NCBI RefSeq assembly: GCF_000208745.1
Contig: NC_030856.1
Span: forward strand, 15,650,099 to 15,714,098
Source of the DNA: Theobroma cacao
Taxonomy: Eukaryota > Streptophyta > Magnoliopsida > Malvales > Malvaceae
Direction of reading: 5' to 3'
DNA length: 64,000 bases
Shown here piece after piece: positions 35,500 to 47,275 of the stretch; positions within the stretch are counted from its first letter, which is position 1, and each line of letters starts with the position of its first letter. The notes under the pieces are model-generated. The model was not told where the DNA came from. It made no database searches and saw only the letters and a program-made list of their open reading frames with translations. The translations under genes and the position numbers were made by a program.

Positions 35500-35800
35500 A
35501 TACTCCAACATTAAGTACAACAAATTTTGAGGCTGGACAACAAGTTTTGTTACTTTCCAATCCACTCTTCAAGCTTTTTCCATGGAAATGCTAATGAAGA
35601 TGGTTGGGTCCTTTCAAAGTGGTTAAGGTTTATCCTTGTGATATCATAGAAATTGCTATTGAAGTTGCTAGAACATTGATGGTTAATGAAATAAGCCTCA
35701 AGCCTTATTGCAGTGGTGAAGAAGTGCAAAATGGGGTACCACAATTAAGCTAGTTACTATAAAGAAATGCTTTTTAGGAGGCAACCCAAGCTTTTTAAAC
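35500..35800 (+). pseudogene. Athila-like integrase C-terminal tail (relic)
   Basis: The plus strand encodes GQQVLLLSNPLFKLFPWK, then after stops RWLGPFKVVKVYP and VNEISLKPYCSGE. This matches the last part of Athila/Tat Pol, and the conserved phrase GGAGGCAACCCAAGC follows at 35,778. Reverse transcriptase, RNase H and the integrase core that should lie between this and the protease are missing, so a large internal deletion has occurred within about 150 bp near 35,400-35,520. Confidence 0.7.
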
Positions 35801-35978
35801 TCTTTCTGTGTTATTTAAAGTTTCTTTTTATTTTATCTATTATTTATAATTCCTCGTTAATTTCCTTTTATTATTCTTCTTAGAGTTTTCCTACTTTTCT
35901 GGATTCCTTTAACTAGCAAGGAAGTATTCTTTCACCTTTTCTTTATCTCTTTCCAACATTGAGGACAATGTTGAATTT

Positions 35979-35994
35979 AAGCTTGGGGGGAGAA
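35979..35994 (+). other. Athila-like internal polypurine tract
   Basis: AAGCTTGGGGGGAGAA, preceded by TTGAGGACAATGTTGAATTT, the usual context in Athila/Tat elements. Confidence 0.65.
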
Positions 35995-36681
35995 TTATTT
36001 TTCTAAAAGTTGATTTTTTGATGGAAATTGAGATTTTATTCATTTATTTGCATGATTGTTTTGGGTTAGTTTATCAGTTATTTTTCATTATGTTTATTTA
36101 AAGTATTTAGGATCTAGAGTAATTAGTGCCAAAATTTTCAATGATTTCCTTATCCAATGATAAAAATCTAGTTGTCTTGAATTTTTAGCTTTTGATAAAT
36201 AAGGACATTGTTTTGTTTGTGCTAAATTCCCTTGCTTAATATCATTGTTAAAATGTGATTTCCATACATTGAGCTCTTTGTCTTTTATTTTGAATTATTG
36301 TGCATATTTAGAGAAGGTCTATATTGATGTGAACTTTTAGAATTATATCATGAATTCTAGAATTTTCTTAATTCTCTCTCAAGGAAAAATCCTAGGCAAT
36401 ACTTAGTTAAAGAGGTGATTTAGACCATCTTTGGACCGTTTGAGCCTTCGAAGCTAACCTTGCTAAATTTTATCGCTAATATACCCCTTTAAGCCTAATG
36501 TTCCTTGTCTTTGTTTAAACACCTAAATATTTTAGCCTAGCTTTTAAATAAATTTCTAATTTCACATCCCTCACTCCTAAGTATGTATATAATTTTAGGA
36601 TGTGTATTAAGCTAGATTTTGAGTAATGTAGAAGGAGAAATTGATGAAAAAGTTAAAATATTGGCTTAGTATTCACCCCAC
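35995..36681 (+). other. Non-coding DNA after the Athila-like relic
   Basis: AT-rich, without reading frames. It probably belongs to the region between pol and the 3' LTR of the Athila-like element, which in that group can be long. It ends where the copia-type LTR begins. Confidence 0.45.
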
Positions 36682-37905
36682 TATTGGGATTCGACCTCAT
36701 GCTCAAACATGAAATTAATCATGAAATTAAAAATATAACACAGTAAAAAAATAAACTAGCATTTAATCAGAGAAACAATAGAATCCTACAAGATCAATGT
36801 TTATATTTTCATATAATTTTCAAATTAATTATGAGCATTCATAAGTTTAAGAGTTACATACCTTATTCTAAATATCGTAATCAAGAGCCTAGTAAATCCA
36901 AAAATCACTTGTGATGAAGCAAGTAACCCAAAAAGAGAATAAAATAATTTAAAATTCTACAGTTGAAATCTTTGCTTCTTCACCTTTAGGATTTGTTAAA
37001 TCTTCAGTCACCCAAGTGTTTGACCTCTAACCATAATCCACACAGTGACCGAATAAGACCTTATCAAAGGTAGGATTTTACTTATGCTAGCAAGTTTTAT
37101 TTCTAAAACAAAACGGCCAAAAATTCTTGCCGAATCTTATTTCTATCAGAGAGAGAAAACTATTTTTCTTTTTCTTTTTTTTATGAAACAATTAAGAAAT
37201 AGCTAGAGGCTTCAAGTTTTAATTGGTTAACATAAAAAATTTATATAGCCAAACTAAGTTGTAACCCTAGATACAACAGTTGTATTTTAATTCAATTAAG
37301 TCATTGCAAACTTAACTAATTTCCCACGTTGCTTTGGTCTGTTCCAATTCATTCCAACTTAATTGATTATCCCTAATTAATCCTAATTATGTCACTGAAT
37401 GTCTATAACCTATTAGGCTTCTAACATTTTGGCAATAAATATAAATCCTAATAAAATATCAATTTGATAATTGATTTATATTTATAAATCACGAGCGGCA
37501 TCTAGGAATGCATCATGACCACCCAAATGTTAAAGAGTCAATTAAGGAATTTGACAATGCCTCTCAGTGATAAGCCTCTCAATGCAATATGAAAGCATGG
37601 CTTAGTGTTTACTTATGATATTCCATATTAGTTCTCATAATTCATGACTAACTTTATGAATTTAGGAAACTAACTTTCCTCAAATTCATCATGCTTTGGC
37701 CAAAGACTTTATACAAGTTAATCAAGAATTAAGAACAAGTGAGATACATCCCCTTATATCACTTAGGGTGATAAATCTTGTTTTGACCACTCATTCACCT
37801 TCTCATGCTTCATGGCATACCCAAAAACACTGTGTTTAGGCATCTGGTAGCCTTCAGACCCGTAGGGTGAAATCAAAGTATATTATTCGTCATACAAGAT
37901 GACCT

Positions 37906-40573
37906 TGTAGTACCCTGTATCTTGATATGGTGGCTAATAATGTTAGTTTTATGTTATTTATATTTATTTTATATTTTTATAGGAGTAGAATCAAAAATAA
38001 TTTCAATTGGCGAAGAAAGGTGCATAATGGGCTATTGCTCTATTTGCATATGTTTCGGTTTTTCAATCATATCTCCCACTACAAAAGTCCAAATGACATG
38101 ATTTTTGAACCATTAGAAAGCTAAGAGGTAGGGATACAACTTTGATGTCTACGACTTTGCTAAGTTATAGCGGTAAGGTGGTCAAAATCTTTATCAAAGT
38201 GAAAGTATTGCACTAGAAGAACAGAATTTGGCAAAACCTTTGAGCGCCACAGCGCTGGAAATTGAGAGTCTTGATCCTCATCGTAATTTTCACAAATAAC
38301 AGGTTTATGGGATTTTTGAAGCTAGGGCTTTTGGGGGCTATTTAAAGGACCTCTTTCAAAGGATTTTGGATCTTTTCCTAGTGTTAAAAAGTTAAAAAGA
38401 TTGCACATGAAAAAGAAGAAGACAAGTGGCCTTGTTAAAGGCATTATTGTAAATTGTATAAAAAATTGGATAAGCTTTAGCTATAAATATCTAGTTTCCA
38501 GCAGCTTCCTCCCATTTTCCAGTAGCTTCTTCTTCTTTTTGCTCCCATCTCACTTTTCTCTCATCTTCCATGAAAGCTTCTCTTAAAGCTTCCATCGCTC
38601 TCTTAAACTAACCTCAAATTTCATGCTTTACACACCCTGTTATAGGGTTTTTCATACTCTTTTACTCCTTCACCCTAAAGACCCTTAAAAGTCTTACTCC
38701 CATACTTTCTTATACTCTTTTACTCCTTCACCTAAAAAACCCTTAAAAGTCTTACTCCCATACTTTCACTCGCTAGATGTGTGGAGAGAGAGAGAGAGAG
38801 TGATTTCCGTTACTAGCTTGAAGAATCTTTAAAGAGAATTCAATTATAAAGACCACCAAGGTGAGTATGGGTTAGGGTTAATCTCTTTAGTGGTTGATGA
38901 TATCTAGTAATTAGATTTGTGAGTGTTTTATTGTTGAGGTTGATATTCATTTTAGTGTGACTAGAGTAGTGCAAATAATAGCCATTTGACAGTAGTTGGA
39001 AGCTAGTTAGAAATGCCTGTGGAACTTGATTTAGGAAATAGCTTTTAGAATGGTATTAATGACAAGTTGGGTTGATTGTGATGTTATTGTGTGTGATAGG
39101 TTCCAATGAAACCCTACACCTCCATTCCGCACATTAGTTGAAGTTAGAGTCCATCAAAACATCAACAAAGACCGGTGAGTGAACTTGCATTTCAAAATGG
39201 TTTTGGGAAATGTAAATGTATTTGGATGAACATTTGAATGATTTTATCCAACTTTTCATTAAAAATGGGTGCTTGGGAACAAGCCCTTGATAAAATGTTT
39301 TTGATGTTGTGAAAGTGTGAAATGTCTAAAAACGATGAATCCATGTGCTCCTATATTATGTAGTTATATATATATATATGAACATATGTTGTGCATTGAT
39401 AAATAATATTGATGATGATTATAACCGAATGTGTGCGGTAGGAAGGGCACATACCAGTACTGACGGTGGTGATTCCAGCTATATGCGATGTAGGGGGACA
39501 CATAAGCTGATGACCGGTGGGTGATGATTCCAACCGTGTGTGATGTGGGAGGACACATGGGCTGAGGACTGGTGCTGGTCTATATCCAGCTATGTGCGAT
39601 GTGGGGGCACACATAGGCTGAGGACCGTTGGGCGTACACATGCTTGTATATATCTATGCCACAGTGATGATCATATATGCTATGAAATTGTTTATATATG
39701 TTATGGAAATAGTTATAAGAATAACATGGGATTGTATTGAATATTATGAAAGTTTGGTTATTATCAATTTGTGTGCAACTTGGTGTTTAATGTGGCAGGA
39801 ATGGATCTTTGTGACATATGAAAACCCTTTTAACCTTATCAGCCCTGAATCTCACTGTAGCAAGGATCCATTCTCACTGCAATGAGAAATTCGCGTATGT
39901 TTTTCTGCTCCAACGAGAATCAGTCTATTATTTTGCCTTGTTTGGATATTTGCTGAAATTTTCACTCTTTCAAATTTCATGTTGAGCATGGATCCTTCAT
40001 CATTAAATGATTTGATAACCAAGGGTTTAATTGAGGGGTTTTAACAAGAACTTTAACTAAATTGCATTGTTTTTAAATAAGTGCATCATGATTTCTAAAC
40101 TTTCCTTAATGTTGCTTGTTCCCTTCTTATGTTCACTCACTGGGTTTGTACTCACGTTTTTAAACTTCATGTTTTAGGTTTTCTGAGTTAAAGGTGATTG
40201 GATCCTAGGACAAAGTGCTCCTCCCTATCCATTGCTTAATAGGTATAACATGACATTAAATGTTAGCAACTGTGCCCAGAGTCACTCCGTTAACAGTCAA
40301 GGTCTAATCATGTGTATATGAATGCTTGATGTGAAATACTAAGATTCATTTGTCAAGGTATATATGTATATCATAGTTGATGAGGCCATTATGAATGTAT
40401 AAAGGGGTTTTATGAATTGTTTTCAAAGGAACTATATTTGAATATTACGAATTTTGGATTTTAAAGAAATATGGATTAATGTATAAGATTATAAATATAG
40501 GCTTGCTCGGGCTTAGTGGGCTGAGCCCATTGGGTCCTTGCATCGGTCATGGCTCGAAAATTGGGTTGTGACA
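37906..40573 (+). mobile_element. Solo LTR, C-type, in the copia LTR
   Basis: It starts TGTAGTACCC and ends GTTGTGACA, with a perfect duplication gacct (37,901-37,905 and 40,574-40,578). The TATA box is at 38,481. Putative intron 1 is 38,861-39,099, with a consensus AAG|GTGAGT donor. Putative intron 2 is 39,175-40,177. It has a GTGCAC-like array (39,430-39,640) and a (GA)n run near 38,783-38,800. It is the best reference copy of C. Confidence 0.95.
38481..38489 (+). promoter_or_regulatory. TATA box of a C-type solo LTR
   Basis: CTATAAATA, 575 bp from the LTR start, preceded by GGATAAGCTTTAG. Confidence 0.65.
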
Positions 40574-41078
40574 GACCTGGTGTCTCAAGTCCAAGGACTA
40601 GTTGCATGACTATCACATGAGAACATATTGCATAGACACTTGAGTGAAATACGAAATGGAGGTCTCATAGCAAGTCATGTTCAATAAACTTGTTCTTTAA
40701 CAAGCACCCACATGTTATCCTCAAGTATGCCATATACTTTAATCTATGAGATCGATTACTTACTTCCCAAGTAAAAAGGCTTAACATGTACTAGTTTTTT
40801 AGCATTATCAATGCCCTATCTTAACAATATAATGACTAGGAACAATTTTAGGAACATGGCTTTGATGCATAGTGATCTCATAATTGAAAGAACTTTACAA
40901 TTCTCTTACAAGGCATTTATGTTCCTTGGGCTTCATCCAATTAGTAATTAATAACTCCTTATTATTGCACTAACATGAAGGAAAACCTCTATCACATATA
41001 TTTTTGCAATTAAGTATGCATTAAATTACAATATATATTCCTCGACCAATCCAATTTGCTTGAGGACATATACCAACA

Positions 41079-41092
41079 ATCTCCCACTTGCA
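41079..41092 (-). other. Polypurine tract of the copia-type element
   Basis: The minus strand reads GCAAGTGGGAGAT directly before TGTTGG, the standard copia arrangement. Confidence 0.75.
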
Positions 41093-42698
41093 CTTAAGTC
41101 AATTGCTAACGTATCCAATATCAAACTCTTTCACTTAGCTACTATGTCTCTACTAAGACAACTCAAATTGCAATATTTGGGAATATGTTAATTTATATGT
41201 TTGACAATCTCCATTATGATAATTGAAATACTAATTTAGATCACAACGAGACCTTGATTCCATTAATATGTCTCTTGTTGTAACTTTAACAACTCGGAAT
41301 CATTTATTGGTTCATTAAACCAATTATCAAAATCTTTCTTCTTTTGTAGCCTAAATAGAAGGTTGGTATCCAATTATAGATATAATCATGTAATTATCTC
41401 TTGGTTGGGAACCAATCCAATAAAACTGCTCAATCATGACTATATGTCACTTTTAACATTTAGGATTCTCTCTATGTTAAACTCTTTTAACATGTCATCC
41501 TAAATTCTTTTGTTAAGTCCCCTTTTAGGCTTTAACTCTTTAGTCCCACTTTGTTTTTCTTAAACTAGCAAATGTATCTTATACATTTTTAATGAGCAAC
41601 TTATCTTACTCCCATTAACCATATGATTTGCACAAAATATGTTTATCTTATTCAATGTATTCAACTACTTTTAGTTTATTGAATAAAGACTATTATCCAA
41701 TTGTTCATGTTGGATCATTTAGTAGACTCATCTTATATGAGTAGTGCGTCAATATTTATCCTACTAGTAGTTTGTATTTAATGGATTCATCTCATGAATT
41801 ATGCATCCCATTAAATCAATCTTTGTGCATAGATCTTATCCATTGGATTACATAATTTCATGACCCTTGACCTTTAAAATATCATTGGCTCCCACTATTT
41901 CTATCATGTATAGAAATCTTACAGAGTAAACTTGTTGACTTTACTTTGTTATATCCATAACTTTTATGTATACTTACATATCATAAGTCGTTTATCATCA
42001 GTTATGGGATGAAATTCTCTCAAATGTTAGTTCATATGATTAACTAGGTTTGGAATGCTTTGTGATTCATCTTTAATGAATTCAATATGATAATCAATTG
42101 TTATTTCATTCTAAGCAATCTTAATTTAGATATTTTATCTCCATAAGAGTGCTCCTTAACTAAATGTGTTCATAATCCTATTATGAATTCATGTAGTTAG
42201 GACTTAATCTTATCTAAGTCATCTCATTAATTTACTTCTTGATTCATAATCGAAAGAAAAATAATCTCACAATGATCTTATCGTTATGACTTAGCATCGT
42301 TTATCATATACGCAAGTTTATACTTTAGGATAAATAATTTAGAACCATTCCAAAATAAAATGAGATGTAATGTAAATATACAAATATATATAAGCTAAGC
42401 ATCTCATGCTAGCAAAATATAAATCTATGCTTCCTAAACATAAAATAAAATATTCAGCCATATGCCTAAAACCAAAAAATCTCATCTTAGCAATCATGTC
42501 GGGAAAACATTTAATGTTTTAAAATTATTTATTGTTCCACAATCTAATCTAGGTTGACATGCTTCATCACCATCAACTAAGGTTATCACCTTCATGGTCT
42601 TATTCTTCATTCTTCTTTATCATCAGTTCCTTCAATATGTCATACATATTAAAACCATTAATAAAAAGTAAAGTATCATATACCAAGTAGTGAAAAAT
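41093..42698 (-). mobile_element. Non-coding internal region of the copia-type element
   Basis: About 1.6 kb between the polypurine tract and the gag end. No RNase H, reverse transcriptase or integrase motif can be read on the minus strand, although RNase H would normally end close to the polypurine tract. After removing the LTR at 42,699-50,491 and one aaaat, this DNA joins directly to gag. Confidence 0.6.
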
Positions 42699-43088
42699 TA
42701 TGAGACCCCAACCTCTATAGGCTTGTAACTAAGCATAGATGTAATAACACGAGCTAGGGATTGTTTCGTCATTTCTTCTAATAGCTCCCAGAAGAAAGTT
42801 TTATGATATTTTAAGGTCTAAATAGGCAAAAGACCGCATAAATGATGTGTAATGATAAAAACACGAAGAAAACTAAAAGTGACAATAATTTTCACCATAA
42901 GGGTAAAATGGTCATTTTTCACCTCGAGTCAAAAATTTTAAATTTTCGTGAAATCGAGTATATTTAGACCATTATGGACTTCGCCTCAGTGTTAAAAGAG
43001 TAAAAAGATTTCATAAAAGGGATGGAAAATAACAAGTTAACTTTCTAAGGGCATTTTCATAATTTTCAAAGGAGTGGATAAGCTTGGG

Positions 43089-43097
43089 TTATAAATA
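43089..43097 (+). promoter_or_regulatory. TATA box of the host A-type solo LTR
   Basis: TTATAAATA, 390 bp from the LTR start. The first base differs from the CTATAAATA of other copies. Confidence 0.6.
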
Positions 43098-44003
43098 TCT
43101 TTTGTTTCTAGTAGCTTCTTCTCCCATTTTCCAGCAGCTTCTTCCTCTTCTTCCTTCTTCTCTTTCACGTTGCTTCCACCCTCCATGAAAGCTTGATGTG
43201 AAGCTTTCATAACTTTCTCTCTTTAGCTCTAAATTTCATACTTTTGTGCTCTTTTGACTAGAACCCTTGTATTCTTTCACTCTTTCACTTTAAAACCCTT
43301 GAAAATTCCCACTTCCATACTTTCTCTCACTAACTAGGTGTTTAGAGAGAGAAAAAGAGAGAAAGCCTATCACGACCCAAATTTCGGGCCATGACCGGCG
43401 CAAGGGTACAATGGACGTAATCCACTAAACCCAAGCAAGCGTATTATTCATCTTACTTATAATTCCATCTAATATCACTAAGTCATATTTCATAACTTTG
43501 AATCAAAATAGTGATATACATTGCCAACTTGTACTGGCATTACTCCTTAAAAATTTACATACAGTGTTTACAACATGTATTCTAATAATTAACATTAAGT
43601 TCGTCTATACAAAACAAAATAACACTCGACTTCCAGCGGAGTGACTCGGATGAATATACAGCTACCAAATGCCGAGACAACTACCAAAAGATGGACACAA
43701 GTCTACAAGGACACCTCGTCCTAGTTACCGATTGCCTCATGATTTGAAAACATGAATTTGAAAATGGTGGGTATAAACCCATTGAGTGAACAAGGAAAGG
43801 AACAAACAACCATAAGGAAACTTTAACGAAATCATGATGCATCCTTTTTCAAAAACAATGCAATTTGTTTCTATTCTTATTAAAAACCCCTCATCAAGCC
43901 CTAAAATCACTAATCAATTGTAATAATGAATCCATACATATCAAATAATTTGAAAAATAAAAGCTTCAATATTATACAAGCAAGTCAAATACGACAACGA
44001 ATC

Positions 44004-44472
44004 TTCGCTGTAGCGGAAAGGCATTCTCGCTACAGCTGCGCTGTAGCGAGAATGAATTTTCGTTGCAGCGACATTCGGATTTAGTTATTAGTTGAACGAG
44101 GGTTTCTCAAATGATTGAGGGTTTCTCACTAAACCTCCCCATTTTAAACTTAACTCATTTAAACTTTAATGTTGGAAGTCCATGCTCCAATATGGTAGCA
44201 AATAAGTGAAAGATAGGGCAGCAATTACACAAGATAGGAGACCAAAACAGAAGGTTTTTCGCTGCAACGAGATTCTTTCTCACTATAGTGAAATTTTGTT
44301 GATGAAACAGAGAGTTTTTCGCTGCAGCGAGATTCCTTTTTCACTACAGCGAGAAGCTACGGTGACTATCTCGCTGCAGCGAAATACATTCTCGCTGCAA
44401 CGAGAACCAGTTCTGGTGAAGGTTCTCAAACCCAAGAGTTTCTCGCTGCAACGAGAATGAATTTCGCTACAG
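44004..44472 (-). repeat. Dense palindrome cluster with CGCTGCAGCG core
   Basis: About ten copies or one-base variants in 470 bp, with exact cores at 44,320-44,329 and 44,372-44,381. The full dyad is TTCTCGCTGCAGCGAGAA. Variants such as CGCTGCAACG and CGCTACAGTG mostly differ by transitions. An open frame across it (44,206-44,460) gives repeated Ser-Leu-Gln-Arg-Glu and is a by-product. Confidence 0.75.
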
Positions 44473-44689
44473 TGAAAACAGAGCAACAAGGGAAAAGTTT
44501 CCCCTCACTCAACAAAAAGGCCATCCTACTAAACCAACAAAATCAACATACAGCACATGAAAATTCTCAAAGTGCAATTTATCAAATTTCTCATATATGT
44601 CAATCATATATCACATTCATAAGTTTTCATTTCATATGTCTAGATATGCATGATTACATAGATAAACATCAACATTATCATAAACACAC

Positions 44690-44885
44690 CCAGCTCATGT
44701 ACATCCCCCCACATCATGCACATAGCCGACACCATCGTGTGCATCCCCCCACATCATGCAGAATCAGTGCCATCGTGTACATCCCCCCACATCGTGCACA
44801 CGGGCACTATCATCATCCATCTCTCACGCCGCCATCATCACCGGCATGTGCATCCCCTCACATCTTGCACACACACGGTTACAGT
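44690..44885 (-). repeat. GTGCAC tandem repeat in LTR
   Basis: Four units with catccccccacatc(a/g)tgcac-like cores, 40-60 bp apart, in the same position as the array of the host LTR at 46,690-46,875. Confidence 0.6.
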
Positions 44886-45714
44886 CATTATACGCAATAT
44901 CATTCATCATGCACAACACACACATTTATATACCATCATACTACAATAGTGTATGAATCCATAGCATTCACATATCACAATATAAAACCATTTTGCAAAA
45001 GCTTGTTCCCAAGGCACTTGTCTTTATGAAAAACTTGATAATTCATTCAAATGGGTGGCAAACACATTATAGTTCCCAAAACAAGTTTTGGAGGCAATCC
45101 ACTCACCAATTGATTGTAGAACCTTTAGATGACTCCAATTCTCCTAATTGTCCAAATGAGATGATGGGGTTTCCTTAGAACCTAGGATCACATTAGCATA
45201 AGCAATAGGTCAATTTACACACTATGAACCCTAAAAGCTATCTCTTAGCTAGCTTTCAATTGCCACATTAAATGGCCATCTATGTTCACTATCTAAATCA
45301 CTAAAGGTAATGAACATACTCAAAAATAAACAGCTCATAAATCCCAATTACTAGCCATTTTCTGCAGCTAAAAATCGAGCTTAGTTAATCACTTACCCTA
45401 GGGCTCCTTTGTAGTCAAATTATCTCCCAATAGCTTCCAAATAAATGGTGTAATTCTCTCTTTCTCTCTCTAGAACGTCCAATTAGTGAGAGAAAGTATG
45501 AAAACCAGATTTTTGAAGGGTTTTAAAGTGAGAGGATGAAAAAGTATAAGGGTTTATGGAAGAGTATACCAAAAGCATGAAAATTAAAGCTAGAGAGAGA
45601 AAGTTATGGAAGCTTGAAGAAAACTCCCATGGAAGAATTGAAGAAACGTGAGAAAGGAGAAGGGAAGAAAAAGACAACTGCTAGAAATTTCAAGAAGTTG
45701 TTGGAAATTCAAGA

Positions 45715-45723
45715 TATTTATAG
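45715..45723 (-). promoter_or_regulatory. TATA box of the first antisense LTR
   Basis: CTATAAATA on the minus strand, 388 bp from the LTR start at 46,111. Confidence 0.65.
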
Positions 45724-46689
45724 GCCAAATTTATCCATTACCTTAAAATTACCAATTTACCCCTCCACCGATTTACTTATTCTCCTCCAATCTTTTATGC
45801 AATCGTTTTGCTCTTTTAACACTGGGACATGGTCCATAATGGTCTAAACATACTCGGGTTCATAAAAACTTAAAATTTTAACCCGAGGTGAAAAATGACC
45901 TTTTTGCCCCTATCGTGAAAATCGTCGAAATTTGGTTACCTTTCCATTTTACCCATAATTTCACCATCCATTTATGCCTTAAGCCTAGTTAGGCCATAAT
46001 ATTGTTTAAAACTTACTTTGGGAGCTTATTAGAGAAAATGACAAAACTACCCTTGGCTCGTATTATTACATCTATGCTTAGTTACAAGCCTATAGAGGTT
46101 GGGGTCTCACAAAGCCCCTATAATAGCTTGGGAATTGTTGGAAAGAAGTTCAAAGTTACAAAGCTATCAAGGTGAGTAGTAAATTAGCATTGGGTTTTAA
46201 GTGTTGATAATGTCTAGTGATTGGTTTATGAGTTTTATTGTTGAGATTGTGTATTGACTCTAATGTGACTAGAATAATAGGAATAGATAGCCATTTAAAA
46301 ATGGCAATTGAAAGCTAGCTAAGAGATAGCTTTTGGAGTTTATAGTGTGAATTAACATAATGGTGATGTTAATGTAATGGTAGGTTCCAACGAAGTTCCA
46401 ACCTTTTAATTGGACCATTGGGGAAGTAAGAGTCGGCCAAAGGCTCAACGAATACCGATGAGTGAACTGCATTTCAAAATCATTTTGGGAATGTGACTGT
46501 TTGTACGAAGAAATTGAATGATTTTATACAACTTTTTCTTAAAACAAGTGCCTTGGGAACAAGCTTTTGCTAAATGGTTTTATGTTGTGATATGTGGTTG
46601 TTATGGAATCATGCACCATTGCATTATGATGGTTTATATATATATATATGCTGTGCATGATAGTTGATATTGTGTATGATGATTATAGA

Positions 46690-46875
46690 CGTGTGTGTGC
46701 ACGATGTGGGGGGATGCACATGTTGGTGATGATGGTGGTGTAGGAGATAGATGATGATAGTACTCGTGTGCACGATGTGGAGGGATGTACACAATGGTAC
46801 TGATTGTGCATGATGTGGGGGGGATGCACACGATGGCGCCGGCTATGTGCACGATGTGGGGGGATGTACATGAGC
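46690..46875 (+). repeat. GTGCAC tandem repeat in the host LTR
   Basis: Four units with GTGCACGATGTGGGGGGATG-type cores at intervals of 45-80 bp, preceded by a TA run (46,636-46,650). Confidence 0.65.
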
Positions 46876-47084
46876 CAAGTGTGATTATGATAATATTGAT
46901 ATTTATCTATGTATTTATGCATATCTATGCTTATGAAATGAAAGCTCACGAATATGATATATGATTGAAATGCATGTGAAATCTGATATGTTGCACTTTA
47001 GGAATTTTCATGTGTTTCATGTTGATTTTGTTGGTTTTGCAAGATGGCTTTTTATTGAGTGAAGGGAAACCTTTTTCTTGGTGC

Positions 47085-47275
47085 TCTATTTCTCGCTGCA
47101 GCGAGATTCATTTTCGCTGCAGCTAGAAAATCTCAGGTTTTGAAAGGGTTGGCTAGCCAAAAACTCGTTGCAATGAGAAAGGTATTGTAGTTTCTCGCTG
47201 TAGCAAGAAACTTTTTGTTTTGTGACCAAAATTTTGCTGCAATGAGAATGAATCTCGCTGTAGCGAAAAACTTTC
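47085..47275 (+). repeat. Palindrome cluster of the host LTR
   Basis: Five or six dyads, the best at 47,092-47,105 (TCTCGCTGCAGCGAGA) with its exact core at 47,094-47,103. Another exact core stands alone at 47,454-47,463. It is the sense counterpart of the antisense clusters on either side. Confidence 0.7.

Larger units (their letters stand above)
36682..41078 (-). mobile_element. Ty1/copia-type 3' LTR, split by a solo LTR
   Basis: In its own direction it starts TGTTGGTATATGTCCTCAAG and ends GAGGTCGAATCCCAATA, both typical of plant copia LTRs. A GGGAGAT polypurine tract adjoins its start at 41,079. Without the insertion at 37,906-40,573 and one copy of gacct, it is about 1.7 kb. The sequence rejoins smoothly across the insert, in a phrase (cttgagacacc then aggtcatcttgtatg) known from copia LTRs. 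Confidence 0.75.
43368..46111 (-). mobile_element. Antisense solo A-type LTR, first nested copy
   Basis: In its own direction it starts TGTGAGACCCC and ends GTCGTGATA, with a perfect duplication aagcc (43,363-43,367 and 46,112-46,116). TATA box 388 bp from its start. Putative intron 1 is 45,182-45,396, with a GTAAGT donor. The second acceptor reads CAA instead of CAG. It contains the densest palindrome cluster (44,004-44,472) and a GTGCAC array (44,690-44,880). Confidence 0.95.

Noticed and set aside
44206..45029. Open frames of 84 and 190 codons with repeated Ser-Leu-Gln-Arg-Glu or His-rich parts
   Set aside because: They cross the palindrome and GTGCAC arrays of an LTR and are not kept in sister copies.
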